From NCBI GenBank assembly GCA_902587095.1, contig CACIJY010000001.1, positions 186,001 through 250,000 on the forward strand: a stretch of DNA of 64,000 bases, given 5' to 3'. The stretch's first letter is position 1; every line of letters begins with the position of its first letter. Made by a program: the position numbers and the translations under genes. The notes beneath the pieces are model-generated. The model ran no database searches. It was not told where the DNA came from and saw only the letters and a program-made list of their open reading frames with translations. Below, piece after piece: positions 23,327 through 32,523 of this stretch. The DNA is from an uncultured Pelagibacteraceae bacterium (lineage in GTDB: Bacteria > Pseudomonadota > Alphaproteobacteria > Pelagibacterales > Pelagibacteraceae).

Positions 23327-23818
23327 ATGCTATTAAAATTAAAAAATAAAGAACACTTAATTGTAGATGAATTTAAATTTAAATGCTCTATTGGAAAAAA
23401 AGGTTTAAAATCAAAAAAAAAAGAAAGAGATAATTGCACTCCAATAGGAGTTTTTAAGATAGGTAAAGTTTACTATCGAGCAGATAGAATTAAAAAACCT
23501 GACACAATTTTAAAAACCAAAAAAATTACAAAAAATATGGGTTGGTGCGATGATCCATATAATAAAAATTATAATAAAGAAATTATCTTAAATAGAAAAA
23601 ATAAAGGTGAAAAATTTTTTAGAAAAGATAGCACTTATGATATTTTGATTGTTATCGAATATAATACAAAAAAAATACAACCATTTAAAGGTAGTGCAAT
23701 TTTTATTCATTTAACAAAAAATTATAAGCCTACTCAAGGATGTATAGCTCTAAACAAGAATGATTTACTAATACTATTAAGAATAATAGATAAAAATTCT
23801 AAAATTAAGATTTGTTAA
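23327..23818 (+). CDS. L,D-transpeptidase (YkuD-type catalytic domain)
   Basis: A peptidoglycan 3-3 cross-linking or lipoprotein-attaching enzyme family. The catalytic motif is IFIHLTKNYKPTQGCIALNK, with His about 14 residues before the nucleophilic Cys. It reads T-Q-G-C-I-A-L rather than the classic S-H-G-C-x-R, which is the form common in the COG3786 branch. NCTPIGVFKIGKVYYRADR is the conserved TPxGxF segment. At 163 residues it is a bare domain, and no signal peptide is evident from the ATG used, so export is unexplained unless the start is wrong. Divergent from the winged-helix regulator and convergent to yggS, overlapping it by 4 bases. Confidence 0.85.
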   Translation: MLLKLKNKEHLIVDEFKFKCSIGKKGLKSKKKERDNCTPIGVFKIGKVYYRADRIKKPDTILKTKKITKNMGWCDDPYNKNYNKEIILNRKNKGEKFFRKDSTYDILIVIEYNTKKIQPFKGSAIFIHLTKNYKPTQGCIALNKNDLLILLRIIDKNSKIKIC

Positions 23819-24456
23819 CTCCTAGCACCAAATATTTTTGATCCGACTCTTATAAATGTTGATCCTTGTTCTATAGCATCTAAATAATCATCGGACATGC
23901 CCATACTTATATCTTTTAAATTTAAATGTTCAGATAATTCTTTCATTTTTAAAAAATAGGGCTTGGAGTCTTTTTCAAATGGTGGGATACACATTAGGCC
24001 AATTATATTTAATTTAAATTCATCGACACATTTTTTATAGAAGTTTTCTAAATTACTAATTTCAATACCACCTTTTTGTTGTTCTTCTCCAATGTTAACT
24101 TGAACAAATATTTTAGGTTTGAAATTTTTTTTATTTTGTTCTTCTGCAATCTTGCTGGCCAACTTAATATTATCTAGAGAATGTATGTAATCAAAAAGAG
24201 GTAGCACAAACTTAACTTTATTAGTTTGTAATTTACCTATTAAATGTAAATTAATCTTAGGAAAATCTTGTTTAATGCTTGTCCATTTTTCCATCGCCTC
24301 TTGCACTTTATTTTCGCCAAAATCAGTATGTCCCTCGTTAATTACTGGTAATATATGGCTAATTGGGAAAGTTTTAGTAACCGCAACCAATTTAACATTT
24401 TTTTTGTCTATAATTTCTTGCTTTATTAGATTAAAATTTTTTACAACATTTTCCAT
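23815..24456 (-). CDS. YggS/PLPBP family pyridoxal-phosphate homeostasis protein
   Basis: A PLP-binding TIM-barrel protein that balances vitamin B6 and amino acid pools rather than a classical enzyme. VKLVAVTKTFPISHILPVIN holds the PLP Lys, DFGENKVQEAMEKW and INLHLIGKLQTNKVKFVLPL are hallmark blocks, and GMSDDYLDAIEQGSTFIRVG is the C-terminal phosphate-binding SMGMSxD..AI..G.T.VRIG motif. The length of 213 residues is normal. The start codon directly abuts that of the divergent ThiE-like gene: the sequence CATATG holds both starts with no base between them. Confidence 0.95.
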   Translation of the reverse strand: MENVVKNFNLIKQEIIDKKNVKLVAVTKTFPISHILPVINEGHTDFGENKVQEAMEKWTSIKQDFPKINLHLIGKLQTNKVKFVLPLFDYIHSLDNIKLASKIAEEQNKKNFKPKIFVQVNIGEEQQKGGIEISNLENFYKKCVDEFKLNIIGLMCIPPFEKDSKPYFLKMKELSEHLNLKDISMGMSDDYLDAIEQGSTFIRVGSKIFGARS

Positions 24457-25011
24457 ATGTTTAAATCTATTTACTATTATATAGACAAATTTAACAGAGA
24501 TGAAATCTATAAATTAAATAAATCTATAAACATAATATATAGAAATTATTCAACCAAGTTTAACACAATAGAAATTTTAGAATTAGTGAATTTTTGTAAA
24601 AAACAAAGAAGAAAAGTTTATATATCAAATAACTTGAAGTTAGCATTAAAGTTTAATTTTGATGGAGTTTATATTCCTGCATTTAACAGAGCGTTAAGTT
24701 ACAAAAACATTCCAAAAAAAAAGTTTGAAATAATAGGATCTGCTCACAATGTAAAAGAGGTTATTAATAAAGAATACCAAGGTTGTAATAAGATTTTTTT
24801 AAGCCCTATATTTAAGACTAAAAAAAATACAAATTATTTAGGCGTTACAAAATTTAATATAATTAAATTGATCACAAAAAAAAACGTTATTGCCCTTGGT
24901 GGAATTAATGAACGGAATATTAAATACTTAAAAATGTGCAATGTAAAAGGATTTGCAGGTATATCTTGGATAAAAAAAAACGGCCCAAGTATAAATACTG
25001 GGCCGTTTTAA
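24457..25011 (+). CDS. TenI/ThiE-like thiamine phosphate synthase family protein
   Basis: A TIM-barrel protein of the thiamine-phosphate synthase superfamily. VYISNNLKLALKFNFDGVYI, then EIIGSAHNVKEVINKEYQGC, KIFLSPIFKTKKN and KNVIALGGINERNIKYLK match the family's phosphate-binding loops. At 184 residues, and without the full DDxxxA-type pyrophosphate motif that I would expect in ThiE, it may be a TenI-like or degenerate form. Its first codon abuts the yggS start. The final codons (NGPSINTGPF) are encoded by one arm of a strong bidirectional terminator hairpin, so stop codon and terminator are merged. Confidence 0.75.
   Translation: MFKSIYYYIDKFNRDEIYKLNKSINIIYRNYSTKFNTIEILELVNFCKKQRRKVYISNNLKLALKFNFDGVYIPAFNRALSYKNIPKKKFEIIGSAHNVKEVINKEYQGCNKIFLSPIFKTKKNTNYLGVTKFNIIKLITKKNVIALGGINERNIKYLKMCNVKGFAGISWIKKNGPSINTGPF
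24977..25009. terminator. Bidirectional Rho-independent terminator
   Basis: AAAACGGCCC and GGGCCGTTTT form a perfect 10-bp stem with an inner AGTA/TACT extension and a short loop. T-runs follow on the + strand and, read the other way, on the - strand (TTTTTTTTTA). It serves the convergent tenI-like and porin genes and lies inside the last coding bases of the former. It is the clearest terminator in the window. Confidence 0.9.
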
Positions 25012-25030
25012 ATTTTAATAGAAAATTAAA

Positions 25031-26119
25031 TTAGAACGCAAGTCCTAAAGCAATTTCTGTTACTTTTGAATCAGAAGCATCTTCATCAAATGCTGGGTTT
25101 TCCACTTCCATTTGATAAGCTTTGATTGACATACCACCCATTGAGTAAGCAACTTGTAGAGCATCAATCTTTTGATCTACATCAGCTATCGCTGTAGAAG
25201 CATTGTCCTGAGCGTCGTATGTCTCAGTTGATTCCGTGTAAGAAACTGACAGATTGTCGTTTACGTTAAACGCAATACCAATCTGATTTCCTTCTGTGAA
25301 ACCACCTGATGTTCTTAAAGTTTTAGCAGCACTTGTAGCTACAGCATCTGATTCTGTAACACCAGCGTCTACGTAAAACTCTGAATAACCAATCGATACT
25401 GGACCGAAGTTATACTTCGCGTACCAAACACCGTTGAACTCGTCTCTTACTGAATCAGAACCTGCTGCAGGTGAACCTAGATTTTCTCTAGTTGCACCAT
25501 AAACACCAACTTTTAATGCATCATAAACGATTGTTATACCAGCTTCTTGACCTGTTCCGTATGTTTTGTGAGCAGTCTTAGCTACACCACCATCACCTGT
25601 TTCAGTGTCGTTCGCATCAGAAGCATAACCAATATCCAATGTAACTGAAGCACCACCAAATTCTAATGTTGGAGATGTGTATGTGATGTGGTTGTTATCC
25701 ATGAAGTCACCAACTTTGTTTTGCGTAACAGTTGCAGTAATATCTGAAATCTGTTCGTAAACTTGTGGAACTTCTTCATCGTATTTGTAGTGAGCTGCAC
25801 CACTGTGGTGACCTAACAAGAACGAACCAAATGATGGTGTCGAAATTGATAAATACCCAGACGTTAAGTCTGTTTGTGAATCAGTCGTAGCAGTTGCAAT
25901 AGTAAATGTTGTACCATTGTCTAACTCACCTGAACCAGTAAACGCTACGTCTTTGTCAACACCGATAGCTTTACCAGTTGTGTTTGATGTACTGCCAGCA
26001 GTTCCCCATTTGTAAGTAGCATTAGCGCCACCTGTAACAGTTAACTCACCAGCATGAGCTGATACTGCAACTAACGAACTCGCTAGTGCTGTAAGCCCTA
26101 CTTTTTTAAATTTATTCAT
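25031..26119 (-). CDS. Major outer-membrane porin (Gram-negative porin family)
   Basis: MNKFKKVGLTALASSLVAVS ending in AHA is the signal peptide, and the mature protein starts GELTVTGGANATYKWG. It is made of alternating amphipathic strands, for example GNQIGIAFNVNDNLSVSYTE, and ends in a Phe (EIALGLAF), the C-terminal beta signal recognised by the BAM complex. I start at 26119, not the ORF-track Met at 26146, because an AGGAG Shine-Dalgarno lies 6 bases before it. Codon use is clearly richer in G/C-ending and preferred codons than its neighbours, typical of a very abundant protein. It would be a general diffusion channel. Flanked by a strong terminator and an elaborate leader. Confidence 0.9.
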   Translation of the reverse strand: MNKFKKVGLTALASSLVAVSAHAGELTVTGGANATYKWGTAGSTSNTTGKAIGVDKDVAFTGSGELDNGTTFTIATATTDSQTDLTSGYLSISTPSFGSFLLGHHSGAAHYKYDEEVPQVYEQISDITATVTQNKVGDFMDNNHITYTSPTLEFGGASVTLDIGYASDANDTETGDGGVAKTAHKTYGTGQEAGITIVYDALKVGVYGATRENLGSPAAGSDSVRDEFNGVWYAKYNFGPVSIGYSEFYVDAGVTESDAVATSAAKTLRTSGGFTEGNQIGIAFNVNDNLSVSYTESTETYDAQDNASTAIADVDQKIDALQVAYSMGGMSIKAYQMEVENPAFDEDASDSKVTEIALGLAF

Positions 26120-26125
26120 AAAGTA

Positions 26126-26130
26126 CTCCT
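26126..26130 (-). promoter_or_regulatory. Strong Shine-Dalgarno site of the porin gene
   Basis: AGGAG on the minus strand, 6 bases before ATG at 26119. Most genes in this window show little or no Shine-Dalgarno sequence, so this one stands out and decides the start codon. Confidence 0.8.
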
Positions 26131-26137
26131 TTTTATT

Positions 26138-26155
26138 TGTATTCATATGAATACA
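26138..26155. promoter_or_regulatory. Perfect 18-bp palindrome in the porin leader
   Basis: TGTATTCATATGAATACA is its own reverse complement. It ends 18 bases before the porin ATG, so it lies in the 5' leader or promoter. It could be an operator for a dimeric regulator or form an mRNA hairpin. No match to a regulator I can name. Confidence 0.5.
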
Positions 26156-26218
26156 GGTTTTTTAGCAAAAAAATCCGTTTCATCGCTTTAAATTCAATTA
26201 AATTAGACATTTTTTACC

Positions 26219-26242
26219 ATTGTGTGATAAAAAGGTCACAAT
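26219..26242. promoter_or_regulatory. Inverted repeat, CRP-like half sites
   Basis: ATTGTG-N12-CACAAT, containing TGTGA-N8-TCACA. The half sites look like CRP/FNR family sites but the spacing is 2 longer than TGTGA-N6-TCACA. It lies about 100 bases upstream of the porin start and 67 bases before the DUF3576 start, so it could act on either gene. Confidence 0.4.
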
Positions 26243-26308
26243 AAAAACACTGGATTTTGCTATGTTTTGATATATCTCATGAGTTTTATATCATTAAAGC
26301 AAATTTAT

Positions 26309-26887
26309 ATGATTAGATTTAAACATTTCAACCTTATTTTGACTTTAGCAATATTAGTAAGTCTAAATTCTTGCGGTTTATATAAAAGATCCGACGTTAA
26401 AGATAATCCAGTAAACGTTCAGGATAGAGTAAGAAAAAATATTCAAGAAGGAAGAGGAGTGCGATTTGGCAAGGGTGCTACAAGGGGTGGGGATTTTGAC
26501 TTTGCGTCTTCTAATCCTCTATGGAGAGCTTCTATAGAAATTTTTGATTTTGTGCCATTAACAAATGCTAGTTATTCAGGTGGAATAATTATTACCGATT
26601 GGTTTTCTACAGAAAATAAAAATTCAGATAGTACAAGAGATTTAAAAATAACATTAAAGTTTTTAAGTAATGAAATAAGAGCTGATGCAGTGGAGGTAGT
26701 TGTCTTTGAAAAGGTTTGTGAAATTCAAAAATGCAAAACCAATAAGGTTCAATCAAAATTGGAGAAAGAAATTAAGCTAGCGATTTTGAAAAAAGCAACA
26801 CTAATGGAGAAACAAGGTTATCAAAAATATTATGAAGAAGGTGGTAAAAACAAAGGCAAAATTCTAGAAATGAAAGGTAGAAAATAA
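26309..26887 (+). CDS. DUF3576 lipoprotein
   Basis: A conserved alphaproteobacterial lipoprotein found directly upstream of leuS, as here. The signal peptide from MIRFKHFNLILTLAILVS ends in lipobox LNSC. NPLWRASIEIFDFVPLTNAS followed by YSGGIIITDWFST is the DUF3576 core. The C-terminal part KLEKEIKLAILKKATLMEKQ is helical. I prefer ATG at 26309 (192 residues) because the ORF-track start adds 14 residues before the signal peptide. It likely faces the periplasm, with a role in envelope upkeep suggested only by the neighbours leuS-lptE. Confidence 0.88.
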   Translation: MIRFKHFNLILTLAILVSLNSCGLYKRSDVKDNPVNVQDRVRKNIQEGRGVRFGKGATRGGDFDFASSNPLWRASIEIFDFVPLTNASYSGGIIITDWFSTENKNSDSTRDLKITLKFLSNEIRADAVEVVVFEKVCEIQKCKTNKVQSKLEKEIKLAILKKATLMEKQGYQKYYEEGGKNKGKILEMKGRK

Positions 26888-26909
26888 TTATACTTAATAA
26901 ATAATTTTT

Positions 26910-29453
26910 GTGGAAAGATATAATTTTAAATCAGTCGAAGAAAAGTGGCAAATTTACTGGCAAAAAAATAAAAGTTTTAAAACAAATTTAGACAAAAAAA
27001 AGAAAAAATTCTATTGCCTTGAAATGTTTCCTTATCCTTCTGGCAAGATACACATGGGCCATGTGAGAAATTATACCATCGGGGATGTTCTAGCCAGGTA
27101 TAAAAAACTGCAAAACTTCAATGTACTTCATCCTATGGGTTGGGACTCATTTGGAATGCCTGCAGAGAATGCAGCAAAAGAAAATGATTTAGACCCAAAA
27201 CTTTGGACTGAAAAAAATATATCAGTTATGAAATCACAATTAAAAAAACTTGGACTATCTATAGATTGGGATAGAGAAATATCTACATGCTCACCTGAAT
27301 ATTATAAACATCAACAAATATTTTTTTTAGAATTACTTAAAAAAGGACTAATCTATAAAAAAGAAAATTATGTTAATTGGGATCCAATTGATCAAACAGT
27401 CCTCGCAAATGAGCAGGTAATTGATGGGAAAGGATGGAGATCGGGCGCTTTAGTAGAGAGAAAAAAATTAAGCCAATGGTTCTTCAAAATATCTAAGTTT
27501 TCAAACGAGCTCCTAAAAGGGTTAGAACAACTAGACAAATGGCCAAACAAAGTTAAAGTCATGCAAAAAAATTGGATTGGTAAATCTTTTGGTTGTGAAA
27601 TTGACTTTAAAATTGAAGGTGATCCATCGATTAAAAATATAAAATGTTTTACTACCAGACCCGATACATTATTTGGCTTCTCTTTTTTAGCAGTTTCAGC
27701 AGATCATCCGATTTCAAAAATTTACGAAAAAGACGAGGCCTTCATTAAATTTAAAAAGGAATGTTCAAAAACTGGTACAACGGAGGAGTCAATTGCACAA
27801 GCAGATAAAATAGGATTTAAAACAAATCTCACTGCCATTAACCCATTTGATGAAAGCATAAAAGTACCGGTTTATTTTGCTAACTTTGTGTTAATGGATT
27901 ACGGCTTCGGTGCTGTTTTTGGTTGTCCAGCTCATGATCAAAGAGACTTTGAATTTGCGAAAAAATATAATCTTCCAATAAAAACTGTCGTAAAGCCAAA
28001 TGAGGTTAAAGGAAAATTTGAAGTCAAAGATGAAGCATACGTGGATAATGGTATAATGATAAATTCCTCATTTCTAAATGGATTAAACACACCTAATGAG
28101 GCAATCTCTGAGGCAATTAAAGCTATTGAAGATCGAAAATCAGGTCAAAAAAAAATTAATTTTAGATTAAAAGATTGGGGTATTTCTAGACAAAGATATT
28201 GGGGCTGTCCAATACCTATAGCTTATGACGATAAAGGAAATTTTATTGCTGTTCCAGAGGAGTTGTTGCCAATTAAATTACCAGAAAAAATTAATCTTAA
28301 AACAAAAGGTAATCCACTAGATCATCAAGAAAAGTGGAAAAAAATTATTATTAATGGCAAAGAGTATAATCTTGAAACAGACACTCTTGATACTTTTGTA
28401 GACTCTTCATGGTACTATTTGCGTTTTTGTTCACCAAAAAATGAAACTTACGGATATAATTTTGATGAAATTAAATATTGGATGCCTGTTGATCAATATA
28501 TTGGTGGCGTTGAACACGCAATACTACATTTGTTGTATTCTAGGTTTTTCATGTTGGCTTTGGGATATAAAAATGAAAAATTTATTCCAACCGAGCCTTT
28601 TGAAGGTTTGTTTACTCAAGGAATGGTGTGCCATGAAACATACAAAGATAAAAATAATAATTGGTTAAGCCCAGATGAAGTATTTTCTGAAGATGGAAAA
28701 AATTTTTATAAAATAAAAGATAAAAAAGAAAAGATTATTGTTGGCTCATCAGAGTCAATGTCTAAATCAAAAAAAAATGTTATTGATCCTGAGAATATAA
28801 TTAAGAATTATGGTGCAGACGCTGTTAGATTATTTATATTATCTGATAGTCCTCCTGAGAAGGATATACAATGGTCAGAACAAGGTATGGTAGCTTCATA
28901 TAAATTTATTCAAAAATTTTGGATTCTTCACAAAAAAATAATTGAAAAAATTAATTCAAATAACAAAGGTTCGCAAATTGATGATTTAAATATTTTTACA
29001 AATAAACTAATTCAAAAAATATCGTTTAATTTAGAAAAGTTTAATTATAATGTGATTATTGCGAATATATATGAAACTTATAATTTTTTAATTAAGGAAC
29101 TAGAAAAAGATTATCAATCCGAGGTTCTTAAGGAAAATTACAAAAAAATTTTAATTCTTATGATGCCAGTAATCCCTCATATTATATCAGAGGCAATTAA
29201 CGATTTAAATTTTGTTGAAAAAATTACATGGCCCATGGCAGATAGCAAGTATTTACAAGAAAAATATGTAAATATTGTTGTCCAAATTAATGGTAGAAAG
29301 AAATCTTTAGTTAAAATTGAAAAAGACTTAGACGATAAAGAGGTCATTAACAAAATTAAAAAGGATGAAAAAATCTCGAATATTTTAAATGATAAAAACT
29401 TGTTAAAACATATTGTGGTTAAAAATAGATTAGTTAACTTTATTGTAAAATGA
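26910..29453 (+). CDS. leuS: Leucyl-tRNA synthetase
   Basis: A class Ia synthetase charging tRNA-Leu. [20 protein letters not shown] is the HIGH region; the CP1 editing domain covers roughly 220-420 ([40 protein letters not shown], where the universal Asp for editing is kept); [16 protein letters not shown] is the KMSKS loop; the anticodon-binding and C-terminal domains follow. The length of 847 residues is standard. The start codon is GTG at 26910. It overlaps lptE by 4 bases and lies in the conserved DUF3576-leuS-lptE-holA order. Confidence 0.99.
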   Translation: MERYNFKSVEEKWQIYWQKNKSFKTNLDKKKKKFYCLEMFPYPSGKIHMGHVRNYTIGDVLARYKKLQNFNVLHPMGWDSFGMPAENAAKENDLDPKLWTEKNISVMKSQLKKLGLSIDWDREISTCSPEYYKHQQIFFLELLKKGLIYKKENYVNWDPIDQTVLANEQVIDGKGWRSGALVERKKLSQWFFKISKFSNELLKGLEQLDKWPNKVKVMQKNWIGKSFGCEIDFKIEGDPSIKNIKCFTTRPDTLFGFSFLAVSADHPISKIYEKDEAFIKFKKECSKTGTTEESIAQADKIGFKTNLTAINPFDESIKVPVYFANFVLMDYGFGAVFGCPAHDQRDFEFAKKYNLPIKTVVKPNEVKGKFEVKDEAYVDNGIMINSSFLNGLNTPNEAISEAIKAIEDRKSGQKKINFRLKDWGISRQRYWGCPIPIAYDDKGNFIAVPEELLPIKLPEKINLKTKGNPLDHQEKWKKIIINGKEYNLETDTLDTFVDSSWYYLRFCSPKNETYGYNFDEIKYWMPVDQYIGGVEHAILHLLYSRFFMLALGYKNEKFIPTEPFEGLFTQGMVCHETYKDKNNNWLSPDEVFSEDGKNFYKIKDKKEKIIVGSSESMSKSKKNVIDPENIIKNYGADAVRLFILSDSPPEKDIQWSEQGMVASYKFIQKFWILHKKIIEKINSNNKGSQIDDLNIFTNKLIQKISFNLEKFNYNVIIANIYETYNFLIKELEKDYQSEVLKENYKKILILMMPVIPHIISEAINDLNFVEKITWPMADSKYLQEKYVNIVVQINGRKKSLVKIEKDLDDKEVINKIKKDEKISNILNDKNLLKHIVVKNRLVNFIVK

Positions 29454-29902
29454 AAAAATTATACTTAATCATTCTTATTTTATTTATGAATGGCTGTGGC
29501 TTCACTCCAATATACTCTTCAAAAGACAGCAATTATAAGATCATTAGTTTCGAAAAGAATATTAATAATAATCTTACAAATTACATACAAAACAGCATTA
29601 AAGTTCTTTCCAATGAAAAATCTGAAAAAAGTTTAAAGATAAATTTTAAGTATGAAGAAGAAATTTCAGTTATATTAAAAGATTCCAAGGGTGACCCTAA
29701 GAAAAACAGATTAAATATAATTGTAGATCTTTCTATACTCAATGAAAATAATAATTTATTAAACTCAAAAACTTTTTCTGAAAGCTTCGAATATAATATT
29801 GTTGATAACAAATTTAATTTAAGACAATACGAGAAAACTATTAAATTTAACCTTGTAGAAAATATTACAAAACAAATAATTACATTTTTGGCCAATTTAT
29901 AA
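29450..29902 (+). CDS. lptE: LPS-assembly lipoprotein LptE
   Basis: The plug and partner of LptD in placing lipopolysaccharide into the outer membrane. [20 protein letters not shown] contains a lipobox NGC followed by the GFTPIY stretch typical of alphaproteobacterial LptE. The rest alternates beta strands with Lys/Asn-rich linkers, and [20 protein letters not shown] fits the family. 150 residues. It starts inside the leuS stop (ATGA) and ends 1 base into holA, so all three are translationally coupled. Its presence implies LPS. Confidence 0.88.
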   Translation: MKKLYLIILILFMNGCGFTPIYSSKDSNYKIISFEKNINNNLTNYIQNSIKVLSNEKSEKSLKINFKYEEEISVILKDSKGDPKKNRLNIIVDLSILNENNNLLNSKTFSESFEYNIVDNKFNLRQYEKTIKFNLVENITKQIITFLANL

Positions 29903-30903
29903 TGATTTTAAAATCTTTTGAAATTAATAAAAAAGATATATCAAAATTAAAATTTTTCTTAATATACGGTGAAAACGAAGGGTTAAAAAAAGAAATAATT
30001 AATAACATAAAAAGCAAACATCTTGGTAAAGAGATAAAATATGAAGAGTCACAAGTTTTAGAAAATATTTCTAATTTTCACAGTGAGATTAAAAACAGGT
30101 CGCTTTTTGATGATAATAAAAAATATTTAATTGAAAGATGTACTGAAAAGATATCAGGGATTGTTTTTGAATTAATTGAGAATGAGATAGAGGATTTAAT
30201 AATAATTAATTGTGGACTTCTTGAAAAAAAATCAAAATTGAGAAGTTTGTTTGAAAAGTCAAAGAGTTTAGTAATTATTCCAACTTATAAAGACAACTCT
30301 CAATCTTTAATAAATATCGCTAAAATGTTTTTTTTAGAGAGAAAAATAAGCGTTTCATTTGAAACACTTAGCTTATTAGTAAATAGATGTAGCGGTGACA
30401 GAGGATACCTTAAACAAGAACTAGATAAAATTTCAAACTATTTAAATAATAAAAAAAGTATATCATTAAAGGAAATCGCAACCCTAACAAATTTATCAGA
30501 AAATTATGCTGCATCTGAACTAGTAGATGCTTCTTTATGTAAAAATGTAAAAAAGACTCAAGAAATACTAAATGAAAATAGATATTCTCAAGAGGATAGT
30601 TTTTTGATTTTAAGAATTTTTTTGAATAAAACTAAAAAGATTTTAAATCTTAAAGAGATTATAAATAGTGAAAAAGATATCGAAAAAGTAATTTCTGCGT
30701 GTAAACCACCAATTTTTTGGAAGGATAAACCAGTAATAAAAAAGCAACTTCAATTATGGTCTTATGAAGCAATTAATAGCCTAATTTTCAAATTAAATGA
30801 AATAGAATTAAAAATTAAAAAAAACAACTCTTTGAGCTTAATTCTAATGAAAAATTTTATTTACGAAGTTTTAGAAATAGAGACTAATAGTTATTCTTTA
30901 TAA
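29902..30903 (+). CDS. holA: DNA polymerase III delta subunit
   Basis: Opens the beta sliding clamp during loading. FFLIYGENEGLKKEIINNIK is the N-terminal pattern of HolA, IIPTYKDNSQSLINIAKMFF and RCSGDRGYLKQELDKISNYL are the conserved middle blocks, and the C-terminal collar domain follows. The sequence is quite diverged, in keeping with low composition constraints, but 333 residues and the lptE-holA-parB order fit alphaproteobacteria. The 3' end overlaps the convergent parB gene by 20 bases. Confidence 0.92.
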   Translation: MILKSFEINKKDISKLKFFLIYGENEGLKKEIINNIKSKHLGKEIKYEESQVLENISNFHSEIKNRSLFDDNKKYLIERCTEKISGIVFELIENEIEDLIIINCGLLEKKSKLRSLFEKSKSLVIIPTYKDNSQSLINIAKMFFLERKISVSFETLSLLVNRCSGDRGYLKQELDKISNYLNNKKSISLKEIATLTNLSENYAASELVDASLCKNVKKTQEILNENRYSQEDSFLILRIFLNKTKKILNLKEIINSEKDIEKVISACKPPIFWKDKPVIKKQLQLWSYEAINSLIFKLNEIELKIKKNNSLSLILMKNFIYEVLEIETNSYSL

Positions 30904-31726
30904 GCTCTATAATCCTATTTAATTGTTCTAGTTCATTATAATTGAAGGTTATTGAACCTTTATTATTTCTTCTATTTTTTATTTCAATATTCATTCCTAT
31001 TTTTTCCATTAGATCTTGCTCTAAATATTTTATATTTGGATCTTTATTATTTGAAAGCTTCTTAACTGGTGTCTTATAAACTCTTACAAGATTTTCAGTT
31101 TGTCTTACTGACAATTTTTTTAATACTATTTTTTTTGCAATTGATAAGCTGTTATCTAATCCGACTAGGATCTTTGCATGGCCAGCCGAAATTTTATTAT
31201 CCTTAACAAAACCGATTACATCATCGGGCAAAGTGAGAAGCCTCAAAGAGTTAGCAATATGACTCCTGCTTTTGCCGATGAATTTTGCAACTTGATCCTG
31301 ATCATATGAAAACTCATCAATAAGTCTTTTATATCCCTCTGCTTCCTCAATCGCATTTAAGTCGTGTCGTTGTACATTTTCAACAATTCCGAACTCAAGA
31401 GCTTTTTTATCATCAGCTTCAATGACAACTATTGGCACTTCATGCAAACCTGCTTTTTGAGCTGCAAGCCATCTTCTCTCTCCTGCTATAATTTCATATT
31501 TAGCAGAACCTTCAGTGTCTCTTACAATAATAGGCTGTATAATGCCTCTAGACCTAATGGAATTAGTTAACTCAATTAAACTTTCCTCATCAAATTTTTT
31601 TCTTGGCTGATATTTATTTCTTTGAAGATCACTTATACTAGCTTTAGCATTTGAAGATACTTTTCCTTCTCCTATTAAAGATGATAATCCTCTGCCCAAG
31701 CCTTTTTTATTTTTAAGAGTAATCAT
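30884..31726 (-). CDS. parB: Chromosome partitioning protein ParB
   Basis: Binds parS, spreads on flanking DNA and drives origin segregation with ParA. The N-terminal KKGLGRGLSSLIGEG is a typical start; ISDLQRNKYQPRKKFDEESL and GERRWLAAQKAGLHEVPIVV are the CTP-binding ParB/Srx boxes (GERRWRA-like); the HTH is YDQDQVAKFIGKSRSHIANS; the C terminus is the dimerisation domain. The length of 280 residues is normal. It overlaps parA by 4 bases. A near-perfect parS site is about 1.4 kb away in rsmG. Confidence 0.98.
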   Translation of the reverse strand: MITLKNKKGLGRGLSSLIGEGKVSSNAKASISDLQRNKYQPRKKFDEESLIELTNSIRSRGIIQPIIVRDTEGSAKYEIIAGERRWLAAQKAGLHEVPIVVIEADDKKALEFGIVENVQRHDLNAIEEAEGYKRLIDEFSYDQDQVAKFIGKSRSHIANSLRLLTLPDDVIGFVKDNKISAGHAKILVGLDNSLSIAKKIVLKKLSVRQTENLVRVYKTPVKKLSNNKDPNIKYLEQDLMEKIGMNIEIKNRRNNKGSITFNYNELEQLNRIIELIKNNY

Positions 31727-32523
31727 GCAGCAGACTCAAAACTTTCCTCCTGGGCCAAAAACTCCTCTGTAAAATTAATATAGGACTTACTTCCTGGACA
31801 AGATTTATCATAAAATATTACTGGCATACCGTGTGATGGTGCTTCCGACAACCTTACATTTCTAGGTACAACATTTTTATAAACTTTTTCTTTAAAATAA
31901 TTTCTTGCTTCATTCTCAACTTCGCCAGAAAGTTTATTTCTCTTATCATACATTGTCAGAAGTATTCCTCTAATCGTTAGTTCTGGATTTAATCCAGCTT
32001 TAATTCTATCAATAGTTTTGATCAGTTGAGTTATGCCCTCCAAAGCAAAGAATTCTGTTTGAAGAGGGACTAAAAGAGAATGAGAAGATACTAAGGCCAT
32101 AACAGTTAACAAACTGAGTGATGGGGGACAGTCTATAAGGACATAATCATATGATGTCCTAGAATCATTTAAATATGAGGTCAATTTCTCCTTTAAAATA
32201 TAAGCTCTACGACCATCATCTGCAGTTTCCACCTCCAATCCTGATAAATCTACATTTGAAGTAATAATATCAAGGTTAGAAAAATTAGTTTTAGAAATTG
32301 CCTCATCAATTTTTTTTTTACCAATCAAAACTTGATAAATCGAATTAGATGTTTGATCTATATTTGATAAGCCTAAACCTGTCGTAGCATTTCCCTGGGG
32401 ATCTAAATCAATTACCAAAACTTTTTTTTTATTCAAAGAAAGTCCTGCCGCTAAATTTATTACAGTCGTAGTTTTGCCAACCCCACCTTTTTGATTTATT
32501 ATTGATATAATTTTTTCTTTCAT
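31723..32523 (-). CDS. parA: Chromosome partitioning ATPase ParA (Soj)
   Basis: A deviant Walker ATPase that forms the DNA-bound gradient pulling ParB-parS complexes. KIISIINQKGGVGKTTTVIN is the deviant Walker A with its signature Lys; VLVIDLDPQGNATTGLGL is the A' box; YDYVLIDCPPSLSLLTVMAL is Walker B. 266 residues. It lies between parB and rsmG with 4-base overlaps on both sides, in the widespread mnmG-rsmG-parA-parB order seen near bacterial origins. Confidence 0.98.
   Translation of the reverse strand: MKEKIISIINQKGGVGKTTTVINLAAGLSLNKKKVLVIDLDPQGNATTGLGLSNIDQTSNSIYQVLIGKKKIDEAISKTNFSNLDIITSNVDLSGLEVETADDGRRAYILKEKLTSYLNDSRTSYDYVLIDCPPSLSLLTVMALVSSHSLLVPLQTEFFALEGITQLIKTIDRIKAGLNPELTIRGILLTMYDKRNKLSGEVENEARNYFKEKVYKNVVPRNVRLSEAPSHGMPVIFYDKSCPGSKSYINFTEEFLAQEESFESAA

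Noticed and set aside
26120-26146. ORF-track start of the porin (MNTNKKEYF...)
   Set aside because: It falls in the middle of an 18-bp palindrome and before the strong Shine-Dalgarno; the signal peptide begins properly at 26119.
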